This document shows, one piece after another, positions 1-9,285 of a DNA stretch of 64,000 nucleotides. The translations under genes were made by a program, and so were the position numbers. The notes under the pieces were generated by a model that worked only from the letters and a program-made list of their open reading frames with translations, had not been told where the DNA came from and made no database searches. The first letter of the stretch is position 1. The number at the start of each line of letters is the position of its first letter. Origin of the DNA: Paenibacillus sinopodophylli (GTDB lineage Bacteria; Bacillota; Bacilli; Paenibacillales; Paenibacillaceae). The DNA lies in assembly GCF_005930355.1 (NCBI RefSeq), contig NZ_VDBO01000004.1, forward strand, positions 41,923 to 105,922, in the 5' to 3' direction.

Positions 1-1470
1 AATTCCGCAAAGCTGAATGCCGTGATGTCCTTCTCGCTGCTCGGAGTCACCTTGACCGTAACGGTGTACTGTTTCGTTGTGCCATCCTGTGCAGTGACGA
101 TATAGGTCACAGGAGCAGTGAAGTCATTTTCCGTCGTACCACTCACTTGTGCTTTGGAGCCGACTTGCGCTGAGGCTCCTGCAGAAATGGTGAACGTAGC
201 AACCAACGCTCTTGCATCCGTACCGTAAAGAACAGTAAGCGCTATGTTTGTCCCGCTAATCATACCTGTTACTACTGGCGTCAATTCCGCAAAGCTGAAT
301 GCCGTGATGTCCTTCTCGCTGCTCGGAGTCACCTTGACCGTAACGGTGTACTGTTTCGTCGTTCCATCCTGTGCAGTGACGAGATAGGTCACAGGAGAAG
401 TGAAGTCATTTTCCGTCGTCCCGCTCAATTGTACTATGGAGCCTACCCTCACCGAGGCTCCTGCAGATAATACAAAAGTAGCTTTCAATCCATTTAGATT
501 GGTGCCATTTTCCACTTCAATCGCTACCGTTTGCGTAGTTGTATTGATCGTTGCTGGTTTGCTTTGCGCAGCGAAGCTGAATGCAACGATATCGTTAGCA
601 CTGCTCGGCGGCGCAACAGTCACGGTAACCACCCAGTTCTGCCTGGTACCATTCTCCGCCTGTACTACATAAGTGACCGGGTTCGTGAAATTGATTGCTG
701 TTATTCCGCTTCTTTGAGATGACCCGTTTGCCCTTGCAGAGGATGCTGGGGTTAATGTGAATGTAGCAATCAGATTAGTCACATCCGTTCCATACTTTAC
801 CTCTATGTCGACCGTACGAGCTGCCGAGTTGATTGTTGCCGGCTTGGCCTGCGAAGAAAAACTATATGCTGTAATGTCTTTTTCGCTACTTAGTTCAATA
901 GAGACATAGACAGTCCATTCTTGGGAGCTGCCATCTGCTGCAGTTACTACATACTGAACAGGGTTCCTAAAGTCGTTGGCAGTCGTCCCGCTTACTTGAG
1001 TAATTGAACCAACTTTTGCTGATGCATCAGGTGATAGAGAGAATGTGGCCTTCAAATTAGACAAGCTGCTATAAGGGGTCCTGTACTCGACTTCAATCTC
1101 TACGGTGAAATCTGTCGTATTAATTGTAGCTGCTTTGGTTTGTGTAACGACGCTTAATGAGAATGCCGTAATATCTTTTTCACTGCTTTTTGTCACGGTT
1201 ACTGTCCAGTTTTGACTGCTTCCATCCCCTGCTTTTACTATATAGGTAACTGGAGTTGTGAAATCATTAGCACTCGATCCACTTACTTGGTCAACAATGC
1301 CGACTTTGGCGGTGGCTTCTGGGGATAACGTAAATGTAGCCTTCAAGTTGGTTACATCAGTGGCGCCCCCCACTTGAATCTCAACAGTGTGAGCGGCCTT
1401 ATTAAGGGTTGCAGCTCCAGTCTGCTCTGCTAAACTAAATGCCGTAATATCCTTCGCACTGCTTGCTATG
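1..1470 (-). repeat. Tandem ~282-bp coding repeats
   Basis: Anchor motifs of successive units lie near positions 19, 301, 583, 868, 1165 and 1441, so the period is 282, 282, 285, 297 and 276 bp (about 92-99 codons). The unit beginning at position 1 and the one beginning at 283 are nearly identical over their first ~130 bp, while the units further from the edge are diverged. This suggests recent duplication or gene conversion at the 3' end of the gene. Confidence 0.85.
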
Positions 1471-3230
1471 ACGGATACGATATATGTAACTTTCGTTACC
1501 CCATCCGCTGCGGTTACAATGACTTTCTTCCCTGAGGTTAGGCTCGTTGCAACGGTTTCTCCGTCTTCATCGTAGATTTCAAACGTTGCATTCGTCGCTG
1601 GCGTGATTTCTTCTTTAAGTACAGCTAAAGTTGTTCCATAAGGAATGTCGGTTATCGTTTCATTTGTTGTTCCGTCGGTACTCACGATTCCGATACCGGA
1701 AGTCAAAGTGGCATCTGAGCTTTGGGCTTCCCACTGCGCATACAAGGTTGTATAGGGCATGATTTCAAAAGAACCACTATAGCTCTTTCCATTTCCATTT
1801 GCTTGTGTGTTCCATCCAATAAAGGTGTAACCCGTCTTTACTAAATGTAATGTCCCCGTATATACACTAGCCGTTTCTCCAGGTAGATATAAATTGGAAT
1901 CAATCGGAACGTTCCCGCCAGTGTTTCCGTTTCCGTCATATTTTAATTGAAACAAGAAATCTCGCAAATAAGGATATCCGTCGTTACGCGATGGATCTAT
2001 CGCCCAAAGGCTAGTAAAATCCCAACCACCGACAGGTCCCTTCATATTTTCATCTAGGTAAATACTGCCTATATTATTCCCTTCACCATTGCTGGTCAAA
2101 GGACTTATAGGAGCAACATCACCGCTCACATGACCACTTGCGTAGCTATTGCTATATGATCCGCTACTATTACTATAAGCATAGCCAATCAAGCCACCGA
2201 CAAAACTATATCCGCTCACTTTCCCCCTAGTAAAGCTGTCACTTATTACTCCACTAACTTCAAGATTGCTGACCAAGCCACCTACATGCTGTCCTCCGTT
2301 CACCTCACCTGTGGAATAACTTTTGCTGATCGTTCCATAATTGTAGCCCGTTAATCCACCTGAAGAAAAACTACCATTAACCTTGCCTGTCGCGAAACTG
2401 TTCCTTATTTCAGTATTTGTAGAATTGCTGCCAACTAAGCCGCCTATACTCTGACCGTCTATCATTTCCCCTGTGGCGTAGCTGTAGCTGATCGTTCCAT
2501 CATTATTACCTACTAATCCGCCAACTGCATAATCTCCTATCACATTCCCTGTGGCGTAGCTATAATTGATAGCTCCGCTATTCGTGCCCGCTAGACCGCC
2601 TGAAGAGAAGCCCGATCCGGTAACGCTAACATTAGCGTAACTATTATCGATTATGGCATTTTCATTAGAAATCGTAACGCCGTTATCGCCAATCAAGCCA
2701 CCTACTCCATCTTTTCCGGATACATTTCCAGTAGCATAACTGTGTGAAACCTTCCCTTTATTTGCCCCAACCAAACCACCTACATAATTATTTCCAGTAA
2801 CATTCATATTCTCCAGCTTCACATTTGTAATAACACTTTCCGTGCTTGTCAATCCGAATAACCCCAAGTTATTTCCACTAGTACTTATTTTAAGCCCATT
2901 AATTACAAATCCGTTTCCATTAAAATTCCCTCTAAATGGCGTATTGCGATTATTTCCAATAGGAGTCCAGTTATCTTTGTAGTCGCTGGTACTCAAGTCA
3001 ATATTTTTAGTCTGCTTGAAATAAAGATTTGCATTTAAATAAGCTCCCCGAATCTGATTAAGTTGACCAGCTGTTCCGATGAGATAAGGGTTACTCGCTG
3101 TTCCGCTTCCTAAAAACTCATTTGCCGCAAACGCTCTACTGCTACCGAAAATCCCCCAAGGTGCGACAACGCCCAATCCTAATACTATCGTCAATAGGAT
3201 AGACAAGGCTTTTTTTCCTGATCTACGCAT
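1..3230 (-). CDS. Large secreted repeat protein, 3' end beyond window
   Basis: The reading frame is open from an ATG at 3230 (GAGGAG ribosome site upstream) to the window edge, at least 1,076 codons. The N-terminus is a typical signal peptide: basic MRRSGKK, a hydrophobic stretch, then AFAA near residue 35. Residues ~145-360 hold about eight GLUG-type repeats (GGLVG..., SYATGNV...). Residues ~430-500 form an InlB B-repeat / Listeria-Bacteroides module (GYTFIGWNTQANG, TTLYAQWE). The rest is tandem ~94-residue beta-sandwich repeats, each with SSEKDITAFSF and a TYIVTAQDGT-like strand. Such architecture is known in secreted or wall-bound adhesins and some surface glycan-interacting proteins. The anchor (SLH, LPXTG) would be in the missing C-terminus, so the attachment mode is unknown. 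It was omitted from simple start-to-stop searches because no stop lies in the window. Confidence 0.88.
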   Translation of the reverse strand, partial: MRRSGKKALSILLTIVLGLGVVAPWGIFGSSRAFAANEFLGSGTASNPYLIGTAGQLNQIRGAYLNANLYFKQTKNIDLSTSDYKDNWTPIGNNRNTPFRGNFNGNGFVINGLKISTSGNNLGLFGLTSTESVITNVKLENMNVTGNNYVGGLVGANKGKVSHSYATGNVSGKDGVGGLIGDNGVTISNENAIIDNSYANVSVTGSGFSSGGLAGTNSGAINYSYATGNVIGDYAVGGLVGNNDGTISYSYATGEMIDGQSIGGLVGSNSTNTEIRNSFATGKVNGSFSSGGLTGYNYGTISKSYSTGEVNGGQHVGGLVSNLEVSGVISDSFTRGKVSGYSFVGGLIGYAYSNSSGSYSNSYASGHVSGDVAPISPLTSNGEGNNIGSIYLDENMKGPVGGWDFTSLWAIDPSRNDGYPYLRDFLFQLKYDGNGNTGGNVPIDSNLYLPGETASVYTGTLHLVKTGYTFIGWNTQANGNGKSYSGSFEIMPYTTLYAQWEAQSSDATLTSGIGIVSTDGTTNETITDIPYGTTLAVLKEEITPATNATFEIYDEDGETVATSLTSGKKVIVTAADGVTKVTYIVSVIASSAKDITAFSLAEQTGAATLNKAAHTVEIQVGGATDVTNLKATFTLSPEATAKVGIVDQVSGSSANDFTTPVTYIVKAGDGSSQNWTVTVTKSSEKDITAFSLSVVTQTKAATINTTDFTVEIEVEYRTPYSSLSNLKATFSLSPDASAKVGSITQVSGTTANDFRNPVQYVVTAADGSSQEWTVYVSIELSSEKDITAYSFSSQAKPATINSAARTVDIEVKYGTDVTNLIATFTLTPASSARANGSSQRSGITAINFTNPVTYVVQAENGTRQNWVVTVTVAPPSSANDIVAFSFAAQSKPATINTTTQTVAIEVENGTNLNGLKATFVLSAGASVRVGSIVQLSGTTENDFTSPVTYLVTAQDGTTKQYTVTVKVTPSSEKDITAFSFAELTPVVTGMISGTNIALTVLYGTDARALVATFTISAGASAQVGSKAQVSGTTENDFTAPVTYIVTAQDGTTKQYTVTVKVTPSSEKDITAFSFAE

Positions 3231-3304
3231 TACTTATTCTCCTCTCGATCTATCTGATGGAATAAACGATCCATAGACAAGCCTACTAAAGCCCAATAAA
3301 AGAA

Positions 3305-3413
3305 TAATAAAAGATTTTATTAGGAAACGACGAAAACCGCATAGCAACAAGGCTCCGCGGTTTGGGTCAAAGACGAAATTATTTCGTTTGGTGCACCTTG
3401 CCCATAAAATTAC
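3305..3413 (-). promoter_or_regulatory. Structured 5' leader of the surface-protein gene, riboswitch-like
   Basis: Reading on the minus strand toward the gene there are three hairpins: perfect 7-bp arms at 3373-3379/3381-3387, a 7-bp stem at 3334-3340/3357-3363 (CCGC/GCGG core), and an AT-only 8-bp hairpin at 3305-3322 followed by a U-rich stretch. The leader is about 180 nt long. The segment GGCAAGG...CAAACGAAA...GACCCAAACC loosely recalls the GEMM-I cyclic-di-GMP aptamer, but key positions deviate. The structures are seen; the ligand class is a guess. Confidence 0.35.
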
Positions 3414-3541
3414 ATGATTAGATATACTTGTAATGAACAGAAAGATGAAGTGGTCGTCATCTTTTTATTAAGATGATAGGTAGGAAAGTTGAATTTATAC
3501 AAGAATAATTAAGATAAGAATATTGGATAGGTGGATTGCAA

Positions 3542-3955
3542 TTGAAAAATCATGATTTAGATAACGAACTCTGGTTCAACTTTAAAGAACATTGCAGCGG
3601 CAAGCATTTCATTGTTGGAAACCCTCATACTTTTCATGGAAGAATTTCAGCCTATTGCCCACAAAAAGATGTATTCTTCAATGTTTCACTTAGGGAAATA
3701 GATGAAATGCCACTGACTACAAAATATTGGATTAAAGGGTTTTTAGTAGGAAACGAACCAGCTTGCCCTGTCGATGACGAAGGAGATGTTTTTCCACGAA
3801 CACATGAAGAGTTCATTCATTGGGATAAAAACATTAAATTATTCCATAAAACAGGTTATTGGTATTCTGGCGATAGGAATTGCGGAGTTTGTGGATTAAA
3901 GTTATTAAACTCTTGGACTGAATTTGACTGTGAAACCTGTTTTGAAAAGAAATAG
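3542..3955 (+). CDS. Hypothetical protein with C-terminal four-cysteine knuckle
   Basis: A 137-residue protein I do not recognise. It starts with TTG: the AGGTGG ribosome site at 3529-3534 is 7 nt before the TTG at 3542, but only 1 nt before the in-frame TTG at 3536, so 3542 is preferred. The C-terminal ~25 residues carry two CxxC pairs (CGVC and CETC) separated by about 14 residues, which is compatible with a zinc ribbon. The body is rich in aromatic residues (W, F, Y). It has no signal peptide or membrane segment. It stands alone on the plus strand between the surface protein and a broken acetyltransferase. Function unknown. Confidence 0.6.
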   Translation: MKNHDLDNELWFNFKEHCSGKHFIVGNPHTFHGRISAYCPQKDVFFNVSLREIDEMPLTTKYWIKGFLVGNEPACPVDDEGDVFPRTHEEFIHWDKNIKLFHKTGYWYSGDRNCGVCGLKLLNSWTEFDCETCFEKK

Positions 3956-4040
3956 TGCAGAACTAAGTGAGAACATTAGTTGAATAAAAATGGATGAGCT
4001 GGAACTATTGACCGACATTAACTGAACAGGAGCGAGCAGG

Positions 4041-4458
4041 ATGGTACTAAGCATCTCTAATGACCTAAATAAAGATGACAAAAATTATGTAGTGAGTAAA
4101 ATGATTGAATTCAACCTCATACATTTCCCTGATGAACTAAAAGGAAGGTATGAAGAAATAAATCTTTCCTTGAAAGATGATAACGGTCAAATATATGGCG
4201 GACTCACTGGGGAAATATGTTGGAACTGGATGGAGATACAGTCCTGTTTGTTGATAAAGAACTTAGAGGATTAGGCTACGGGAACAGCTTCTTTCGGCAG
4301 CAGAAAAAATGGCTAAAGAAAAAAATTGCGAGTTTATTAAACTTGATACGTTGAGCTTCCAAGCATTAGATTTTTATAAAAAACAAGGTTTCGATGTGTT
4401 TGGAACGATTCATAATGCTGGACGACATACGCATTATTATTTGAAAAAGGACATTTGA
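4041..4458 (+). pseudogene. GNAT acetyltransferase, frameshifted
   Basis: The frame from the ATG at 4041 (CAGGAG ribosome site) gives a GNAT N-terminal half ending GGLTGEICWNWMEI. The expected continuation (LFVDKELRGLGYGN, the acetyl-CoA P-loop) is in a different frame from about 4241. The C-terminal part (AAEKMAKEKNCEF, LDTLSFQALDFYKKQGF, HTHYYLKKDI) is in the third frame, ending at the TGA at 4456-4458. Two apparent 1-nt deletions, near 4235-4240 and 4285-4295, therefore break a gene of about 139 codons. All family motifs are otherwise intact, so the damage is recent, or the two indels are sequencing errors. Confidence 0.82.
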
Positions 4459-4575
4459 AACTCAGATTACAAATGGGACTCGTTAATTCCATCAAACAGC
4501 GGCAGTCTAACTTTATTTTCTCGTCCAAACTGCCGCTTATTTATCCTCACAGCATATTAACTTTGCATATACGCC

Positions 4576-5169
4576 CTAATCCTTCAAACCCTTTCCATCC
4601 ATAATTTGCGGTATATATTTTTCAATTCTAGATACTCTCGTTTTGGATTGTTTGGGTGCAGTGAAATAAAGAATGTAGGCATTTTGTCGTCCAGGCGTCA
4701 ATGCTTCGAAAGCTATTTTCAAAGCTGGAGTTTCATCGAACATATTTTGAAGTTCATCTGGGATGGTGAACTCTGTATTCTTTTTAAAGCTAACTTCCAG
4801 ACCGGCTCTTTCTACTTCAATCGCTTCATAGATGTAGGCTTTCAAAATCGATTCCATTTCAACTATTTCTCGCACATTGGTGAACCGGATCTGGCGCGCT
4901 GCCTGTACATTCTCCGTTTGTTGAATGAGAATACCGTGGGGATCTTTTAGCAAAGCACCTTTGTGAAATAGAAACGCACAATATTCTTTAAACCCATGTA
5001 TAAGAACGACGTTTTTATTCTCAAACATATAACAAGGATGCATCCATTTAAAGTCCTCGGTCAGTTCACAGTCCAGAGCGATTCCTCTCAATTCCCTGTA
5101 TTCTTCCTGCCACTTTTGGGATTTGCTTAAATATTCATCAACCTTTGGATTCGTTCGACTAGTTGTCAT
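4576..5169 (-). CDS. YdeI/OmdA family protein
   Basis: 197 residues. The ATG at 5169 is chosen because GAGGAG lies 9 nt upstream; an in-frame ATG at 5223 has no good ribosome site. The N-terminal half matches the DUF1801 fold (KWMHPCYMFENKNVVLIHGFKEYCAFLFHKG, given here in pieces: KWMHPCYMF, GFKEYCAFLF). The C-terminal ~60 residues (IPDELQNMFDETPALKIAFEAL, read in parts; then TPGRQNAYILYF and KQSKTRVSRIEKYIPQI) match the bacteriocin-protection / OmdA domain of YdeI-like proteins. The family is widespread in Bacillales and linked to antimicrobial peptide tolerance in some species, but its biochemical role is unsettled. It is monocistronic. Confidence 0.75.
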   Translation of the reverse strand: MTTSRTNPKVDEYLSKSQKWQEEYRELRGIALDCELTEDFKWMHPCYMFENKNVVLIHGFKEYCAFLFHKGALLKDPHGILIQQTENVQAARQIRFTNVREIVEMESILKAYIYEAIEVERAGLEVSFKKNTEFTIPDELQNMFDETPALKIAFEALTPGRQNAYILYFTAPKQSKTRVSRIEKYIPQIMDGKGLKD

Positions 5170-5322
5170 GATTGGGCACTCCTCTTCCATATCATAATCT
5201 TCATTAATTGAATACCAATCCATAATGCATCTGCAATAGGACTCTATTTATCCTAAATGTGAGGAATAACCTTATTATGTTCAATCGGTGAAGATAAAAC
5301 AATTAAAGTTGTCGAGTCCCCC

Positions 5323-5500
5323 TATTGGCCCAATTCATTAATTACGGTTTGGATGGATTGTAACGATTCACTAGCAACTTTCACGAGGAAATTGTACTGG
5401 CCGCTTACAGGTTGCAGCTCAAGGACATCAGGCGAATGGCTGCAATGTTCAACAAAATGATCGCAGCCTTTTGTATGAAACAATAAGTAGGGGTAATACC
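5323..5500 (-). pseudogene. C-terminal relic of an Lrp/AsnC-family regulator
   Basis: The minus-strand frame ending at TAG 5323-5325 reads ...GCDHFVEHCSHSPDVLEL, then QPVSGQYNFLVKVAS and SIQTVINELGQ. This is the effector-binding RAM domain end of Lrp/AsnC regulators. No helix-turn-helix or start codon precedes it; upstream of about 5500 the frame has no resemblance to the family. The remaining ~55 codons are therefore a decayed remnant. The rest of the 5501-5650 stretch shows nothing recognisable. Confidence 0.6.
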
Positions 5501-5650
5501 AGCGTAGCTGACACCACCCGCAAACACATGGTTAAAATTATTGAGATATAAGACCCCCGTTGGGGTTATTCGTGTTGCGTAATTTGGTAATAAACAGGCC
5601 AACTTCAAAAGTATACAACTTTATTATCCCTATACAAATTACAGGAAATA

Positions 5651-6844
5651 TCAGTTCATAGACTCTGTCGAAATCGTCTGACACCCGTTGAATATCGCAA
5701 ACTTTTGTAAACAACTGTTCAAGGCTGTTCGCAATTGCGTTGTTTGCTTCACACCGTTCTCGTACCAGATGTTTTTAAGAACGAGCGTTCCAGTTTTTCG
5801 CTCCACGATTATCTCAGCTCGCCCAATGAAGCTTTCTCCATATAATAGAGGCAGCACATAATAGCCGAATTTTCGTTTGATTGCAGGCGTGTAAATCTCC
5901 CAGGTGTAATCGAAGCCAAACAATTCGTTGATAAGTTTTCTGTCCCATATGAAATTATCTAGAGGGGCAATAAGCTCGCAACGCCATTTCGACTCCTGAT
6001 TTTGCAGAACGGCTTCAATAAGCAGTAAATCCTCCGCGAGGCAGTACAGTATATCCTTCATTTGTTCCACGGCAACAGCAACAATGCGAGCTTCGTGTAC
6101 TAGCTGGCGAAAAACCTCGGTGCGCTGTGCTGCTTTCAACCCCCATATATTCAGCCATGCATCTGACGCACGATTCCATAAGAGACCAACAGAGCCGATT
6201 CGACGCAGTACCCGCCACTTATGATGCTCAAGCTCATCCTCCAGCGGCTCTGATGCATTCAGCAGATTTGGCTGTATGTACTTCTTGGCTATATCGTAAT
6301 ATTTACGCATTCCTTTTTTATGATGGATAATCAACTCACCCGTCGAATACATCTGTTCCAGCACCGATCTAGATGAATTGTTTCCACCGCTCCAGTGGAT
6401 GGCCGATTGCCAAGAGAAATCTCCATCCAATTTTAAATCATCCGAACTTATCGCACCGTGATTTTGGATATGAGCCCGTACTTGCGCTGTCAACGCTTCC
6501 ATTTCGGGATAGCGTTCGGCATGTTGCCTTGCGGCTTGCCTGTATCGCTCAAAATACGGCCAGTCCTCGACAGAGATAATGGCCAGGTTCTTGTCAGGAT
6601 AATCGACAAGGCTTCTATCGTCATACAGCAACTCGGCGAGCATTCCCTTGGTAAATCCCTTGATTCGCGACTGTAGCACCAATTCGGCGTTTTTTCCGCA
6701 AACATCGATGGGGTCGTATTGAATGCAGCTGACCTGCCGAGCAAAGTCCAATACGCCCTGCTTCCCACTAAATTTATGTTTGCCTAAAAGTCCATGCTTC
6801 AACAACAGAAATTGCCTTGCCTGGCGGTTTGTTAATTGAATCAT
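5651..6844 (-). CDS. YcaQ-like winged-helix DNA glycosylase (HTH_42)
   Basis: 397 residues starting at the ATG at 6844 (MIQLTNRQARQFLL). An in-frame GTG at 6856 overlaps the AGGT ribosome site and is less likely. The N-terminus (RQARQFLLLKHGL, then FARQVSCIQYDPIDV near residues 37-52) carries the Q-x-D motif that E. coli YcaQ uses to unhook interstrand crosslinks. Downstream conserved stretches are LVDYPDKNLAIIS, a winged-helix block with ISSDDL and SRSVLEQMYSTGELIIHH, and the C-terminal PLDNFIWDRKL followed by FDYTWEIYTPAIKRKFGYY. All are typical of the family. Expected activity is excision of crosslinked or bulky alkylated bases. It is monocistronic. Confidence 0.85.
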   Translation of the reverse strand: MIQLTNRQARQFLLLKHGLLGKHKFSGKQGVLDFARQVSCIQYDPIDVCGKNAELVLQSRIKGFTKGMLAELLYDDRSLVDYPDKNLAIISVEDWPYFERYRQAARQHAERYPEMEALTAQVRAHIQNHGAISSDDLKLDGDFSWQSAIHWSGGNNSSRSVLEQMYSTGELIIHHKKGMRKYYDIAKKYIQPNLLNASEPLEDELEHHKWRVLRRIGSVGLLWNRASDAWLNIWGLKAAQRTEVFRQLVHEARIVAVAVEQMKDILYCLAEDLLLIEAVLQNQESKWRCELIAPLDNFIWDRKLINELFGFDYTWEIYTPAIKRKFGYYVLPLLYGESFIGRAEIIVERKTGTLVLKNIWYENGVKQTTQLRTALNSCLQKFAIFNGCQTISTESMN

Positions 6845-7088
6845 GTTTGTTCGCACCTACCTCTAGTTTAGTTTTTTTATTATATTACTGTGGAGGCTGG
6901 AGGGGAAAAGAAAAAGAAGGCGTGGAGGAACATTTATTTCACGTACTCGCTGAGGGTGTTTCTTGTACTTTTTATTAGCTGGCTTGAGTCCAATGCAATA
7001 CCGAACTCAAACCAACCAATCAGCCGTATAATAAAAACTCTAACTTTATGGAGTCACTACCTAGAAAGGCAACTTTTCGTTATTGCAT

Positions 7089-7547
7089 TTATTTTGTTGG
7101 ATCCATCACAGGCGGTACTGGTAAGCCTGCTTGACGTAATAGCAGCATCATTTGGCCGCGGTGATGTGTTTGGTGGTCAATTAAGAAACGTAATACTGCG
7201 CCTTTTGTTGCAAGACTTGCAATGCCTGTTTCTGTTAGCAAGTCCTCATCGGATAGCTTGGCTACCTCTTCCTTGACTGCCTCCGCTGCTTTTTCGTAAG
7301 TTGCTACAATTTCTCTTGCTGTCGCTGGAGTTGGTTCATCTTGACCAATCATTGGTACAGTTAAACCTGCTAAATGACTAAAATAACCTGTTGTTTCTAC
7401 TAAATGCCAGCCTAACCAACCTAGTGTACTATGCCCTTCAACAATACTTTGTCCTAATTTGTCATCTGTTACGGCTTGCAAGACTTGCAATGTCCCTTTC
7501 ACAGCCACTGCCCATTCCTTTAAAAAATCATCCACTTGTCGATACAT
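7089..7547 (-). CDS. DinB family protein
   Basis: 152 residues from the ATG at 7547, preceded by GAGGAGG at good spacing; an in-frame upstream start at 7589 has no ribosome site. It has the four-helix DinB/YfiT fold. The metal ligands are visible as His in LGWHLVETTGYF and the HQTHHRGQ motif in the last helix, the usual triad of a divalent-metal site. DinB-type proteins in Bacillales are often thiol-dependent (bacillithiol) transferases or damage-inducible proteins; the substrate cannot be told from sequence. It is monocistronic. The plus-strand frame at 6890-7276 is an antisense shadow. Confidence 0.85.
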   Translation of the reverse strand: MYRQVDDFLKEWAVAVKGTLQVLQAVTDDKLGQSIVEGHSTLGWLGWHLVETTGYFSHLAGLTVPMIGQDEPTPATAREIVATYEKAAEAVKEEVAKLSDEDLLTETGIASLATKGAVLRFLIDHQTHHRGQMMLLLRQAGLPVPPVMDPTK

Positions 7548-7840
7548 CCAAACTCCTCCTCTATCATTCACGTCTCTTTTATCATACAAAATATTTGCTC
7601 AAAATAACAGGAAAAAACAAACATATGTTCTCATTAAAAAATGCGCACAAAAAACATCTGTATCCGCTAAACTTAACTGCCCGTCCCCATTAATAAAATA
7701 AGTACCGAATTTTTTTTGTATACGGAACTTCGAGCTATTTGAGACTCTTATTGTATAAAATATACAGTTTGGATATACCTATTCCAAGTACTAAGTTCCG
7801 ATACTCACCGTTATAGGAACTTTCAATTGGAGAAGATAAC

Positions 7841-7942
7841 ATGAAACGGAATTGGGAATTGGACGAATTAATCGAACATTTTACGATCCTACCAAACGAG
7901 ATGAGGTTGATCGAGAACAAGACTATTGAAATCTGGCGATAG
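7841..7942 (+). pseudogene. N-terminal relic of a Tn3-family transposase (DUF4158)
   Basis: The ATG at 7841, preceded by GGAGAAG, opens a 33-codon frame (MKRNWELDELIEHF..., then PNEMRLIENKT) that ends at TAG 7940. The sequence matches the start of Tn3-family transposases with a DUF4158 N-terminal domain, which normally continue for ~950 residues. Only this stub remains, so it is a transposon scar. I did not identify a matching terminal repeat. Confidence 0.6.
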
Positions 7943-8050
7943 CTTAATGCCTGATAATGCTGAATTGCATCTAAAAAATTTGGTGTAAATTTCCTAAATT
8001 TTCAGGTGAGGCGGGGGACGCTTCACTTAAATATTATCCCTAATAGCTTA

Positions 8051-8093
8051 ATGAGGCTGCCGTTTCATACCGGCAGCCTCATCATCTTTTTTT
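8051..8093 (+). terminator. Intrinsic terminator
   Basis: Perfect 12-bp stem (8051-8062 with 8071-8082, core GAGGCTGCCG) with an 8-nt loop, followed on the plus strand by a run of seven or more T. It stands downstream of the transposase relic and also separates it from the convergent ROK gene. Confidence 0.85.
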
Positions 8094-8137
8094 GTAAAGC
8101 TATGGTTCTGAATCCTTCTTCATAAAAAAAGGTTACT

Positions 8138-9106
8138 CTATGAAGGCAGCTTACTGTTCGCATATGCGGCGGCTCCGATCGTACCAGCTTTTCCACCTAA
8201 TTTCGCTTGTACTATTTTACAGGCATCGTAAGAAAGTTTTAAAGCATGATTTCCAACTGTATCACGTACTGAATTTAGCAAGCGATCACCCGCTGCCGAC
8301 ATTCCACCGCCAACTATAATGATTTCTGGATTCAATAGGTTGATTACATTTGAAAGACCAAACCCAAGAAGCCTCCCTGTTTCGTGCATAACCTCAATGG
8401 CAAGTGAATCTCCCAGATCATATGCCTCTGAAATCATAAGACCAGTGATAGCCGTCCAATCATCTTCTACCCATTGCGATATCATACTTGATCGACCTTT
8501 CTCAAGCTTGTCTGTTAACGTTTTGACCATACCAATAGCAGAAACGTATCTCCCCAGACAGCCTGAGCTTCCACAACGACAAGGCCGACCTTCCCGGTAC
8601 ATATTCATATGCCCGATTTCTCCCGCGCTAGATGTTGCTCCATAGACCGCTTTTCCATCATTTACAATACCTGATCCTAAACCGGTACCTAACGTGATTA
8701 ACACCAAGTTTTTGTAGCCAGCACCTGCACCAAACAGCCATTCACCATACATATTGACCCGCACATCATTATCGATAAAAACAGGAACATCAAAATATCT
8801 TTTCATTTGATTCACCACATGAATGTTTTCCCAATCTGGAAAGTTTGGTGAAAATATAGATAGACCTTCATCTGGATTCAGTAAACCAGGGATTCCCATA
8901 CCTATACACTTAATAGAAGTTTGATGGATTCCTTCGATCAACAACATTTCATGAACAATTTCTTGAATTCTGTATAATACGTGGGCAGGTCCTTTTGCTG
9001 CTTCTGTGGTGTCACTTCTTTCGTGAATGGTTTTAAACTCCGTGTTAAAAATCGCGGACTTAATGTTTGTCCCACCAAGATCAATTCCAATAACATATTT
9101 ACTCAT
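8138..9106 (-). CDS. ROK family sugar kinase (glucokinase-like)
   Basis: 322 residues, the usual length of ROK glucokinases without a DNA-binding domain. Visible motifs: phosphate loop DLGGTN (residues 9-14), IDNDV with the catalytic Asp near 114, GTGLGSG (140-146), and the zinc site made of His in GEIGH (~166) and Cys 176, 178 and 183 (CRCGSSGC). The Glu that normally follows the last Cys by two residues in the ROK signature (CxCGxxGCxE) is Gly here, a substitution worth noting. Likely reaction: ATP-dependent 6-phosphorylation of glucose or a related hexose. GGAG lies 7 nt before the ATG. It is monocistronic. Confidence 0.88.
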   Translation of the reverse strand: MSKYVIGIDLGGTNIKSAIFNTEFKTIHERSDTTEAAKGPAHVLYRIQEIVHEMLLIEGIHQTSIKCIGMGIPGLLNPDEGLSIFSPNFPDWENIHVVNQMKRYFDVPVFIDNDVRVNMYGEWLFGAGAGYKNLVLITLGTGLGSGIVNDGKAVYGATSSAGEIGHMNMYREGRPCRCGSSGCLGRYVSAIGMVKTLTDKLEKGRSSMISQWVEDDWTAITGLMISEAYDLGDSLAIEVMHETGRLLGFGLSNVINLLNPEIIIVGGGMSAAGDRLLNSVRDTVGNHALKLSYDACKIVQAKLGGKAGTIGAAAYANSKLPS

Positions 9107-9285
9107 GGCCTAGCTCCACTCTAACTTATTATCAAAGCACCTAACCTCATCCATTCCATGCCCGCGACATGATAAATTAATAACTCATCATTTTGTTTTT
9201 CACATCATAAGGGTTCAAACTCATAACCATAACTCCCCCCCAATGCCCAAGTAAAAAAAAACCGTTAAAGACTGTAACGCAACAG

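Noticed and set aside
5405..5608. 67-codon minus-strand frame with GGVSYAGITPTY
   Set aside because: Part overlaps the Lrp relic in another frame. The middle faintly recalls a small DUF domain, but there is no ribosome site or full domain.
6890..7276. Plus-strand frame of 128 codons
   Set aside because: It has no ribosome site or recognisable motif, and its second half is antisense to the clear DinB gene.
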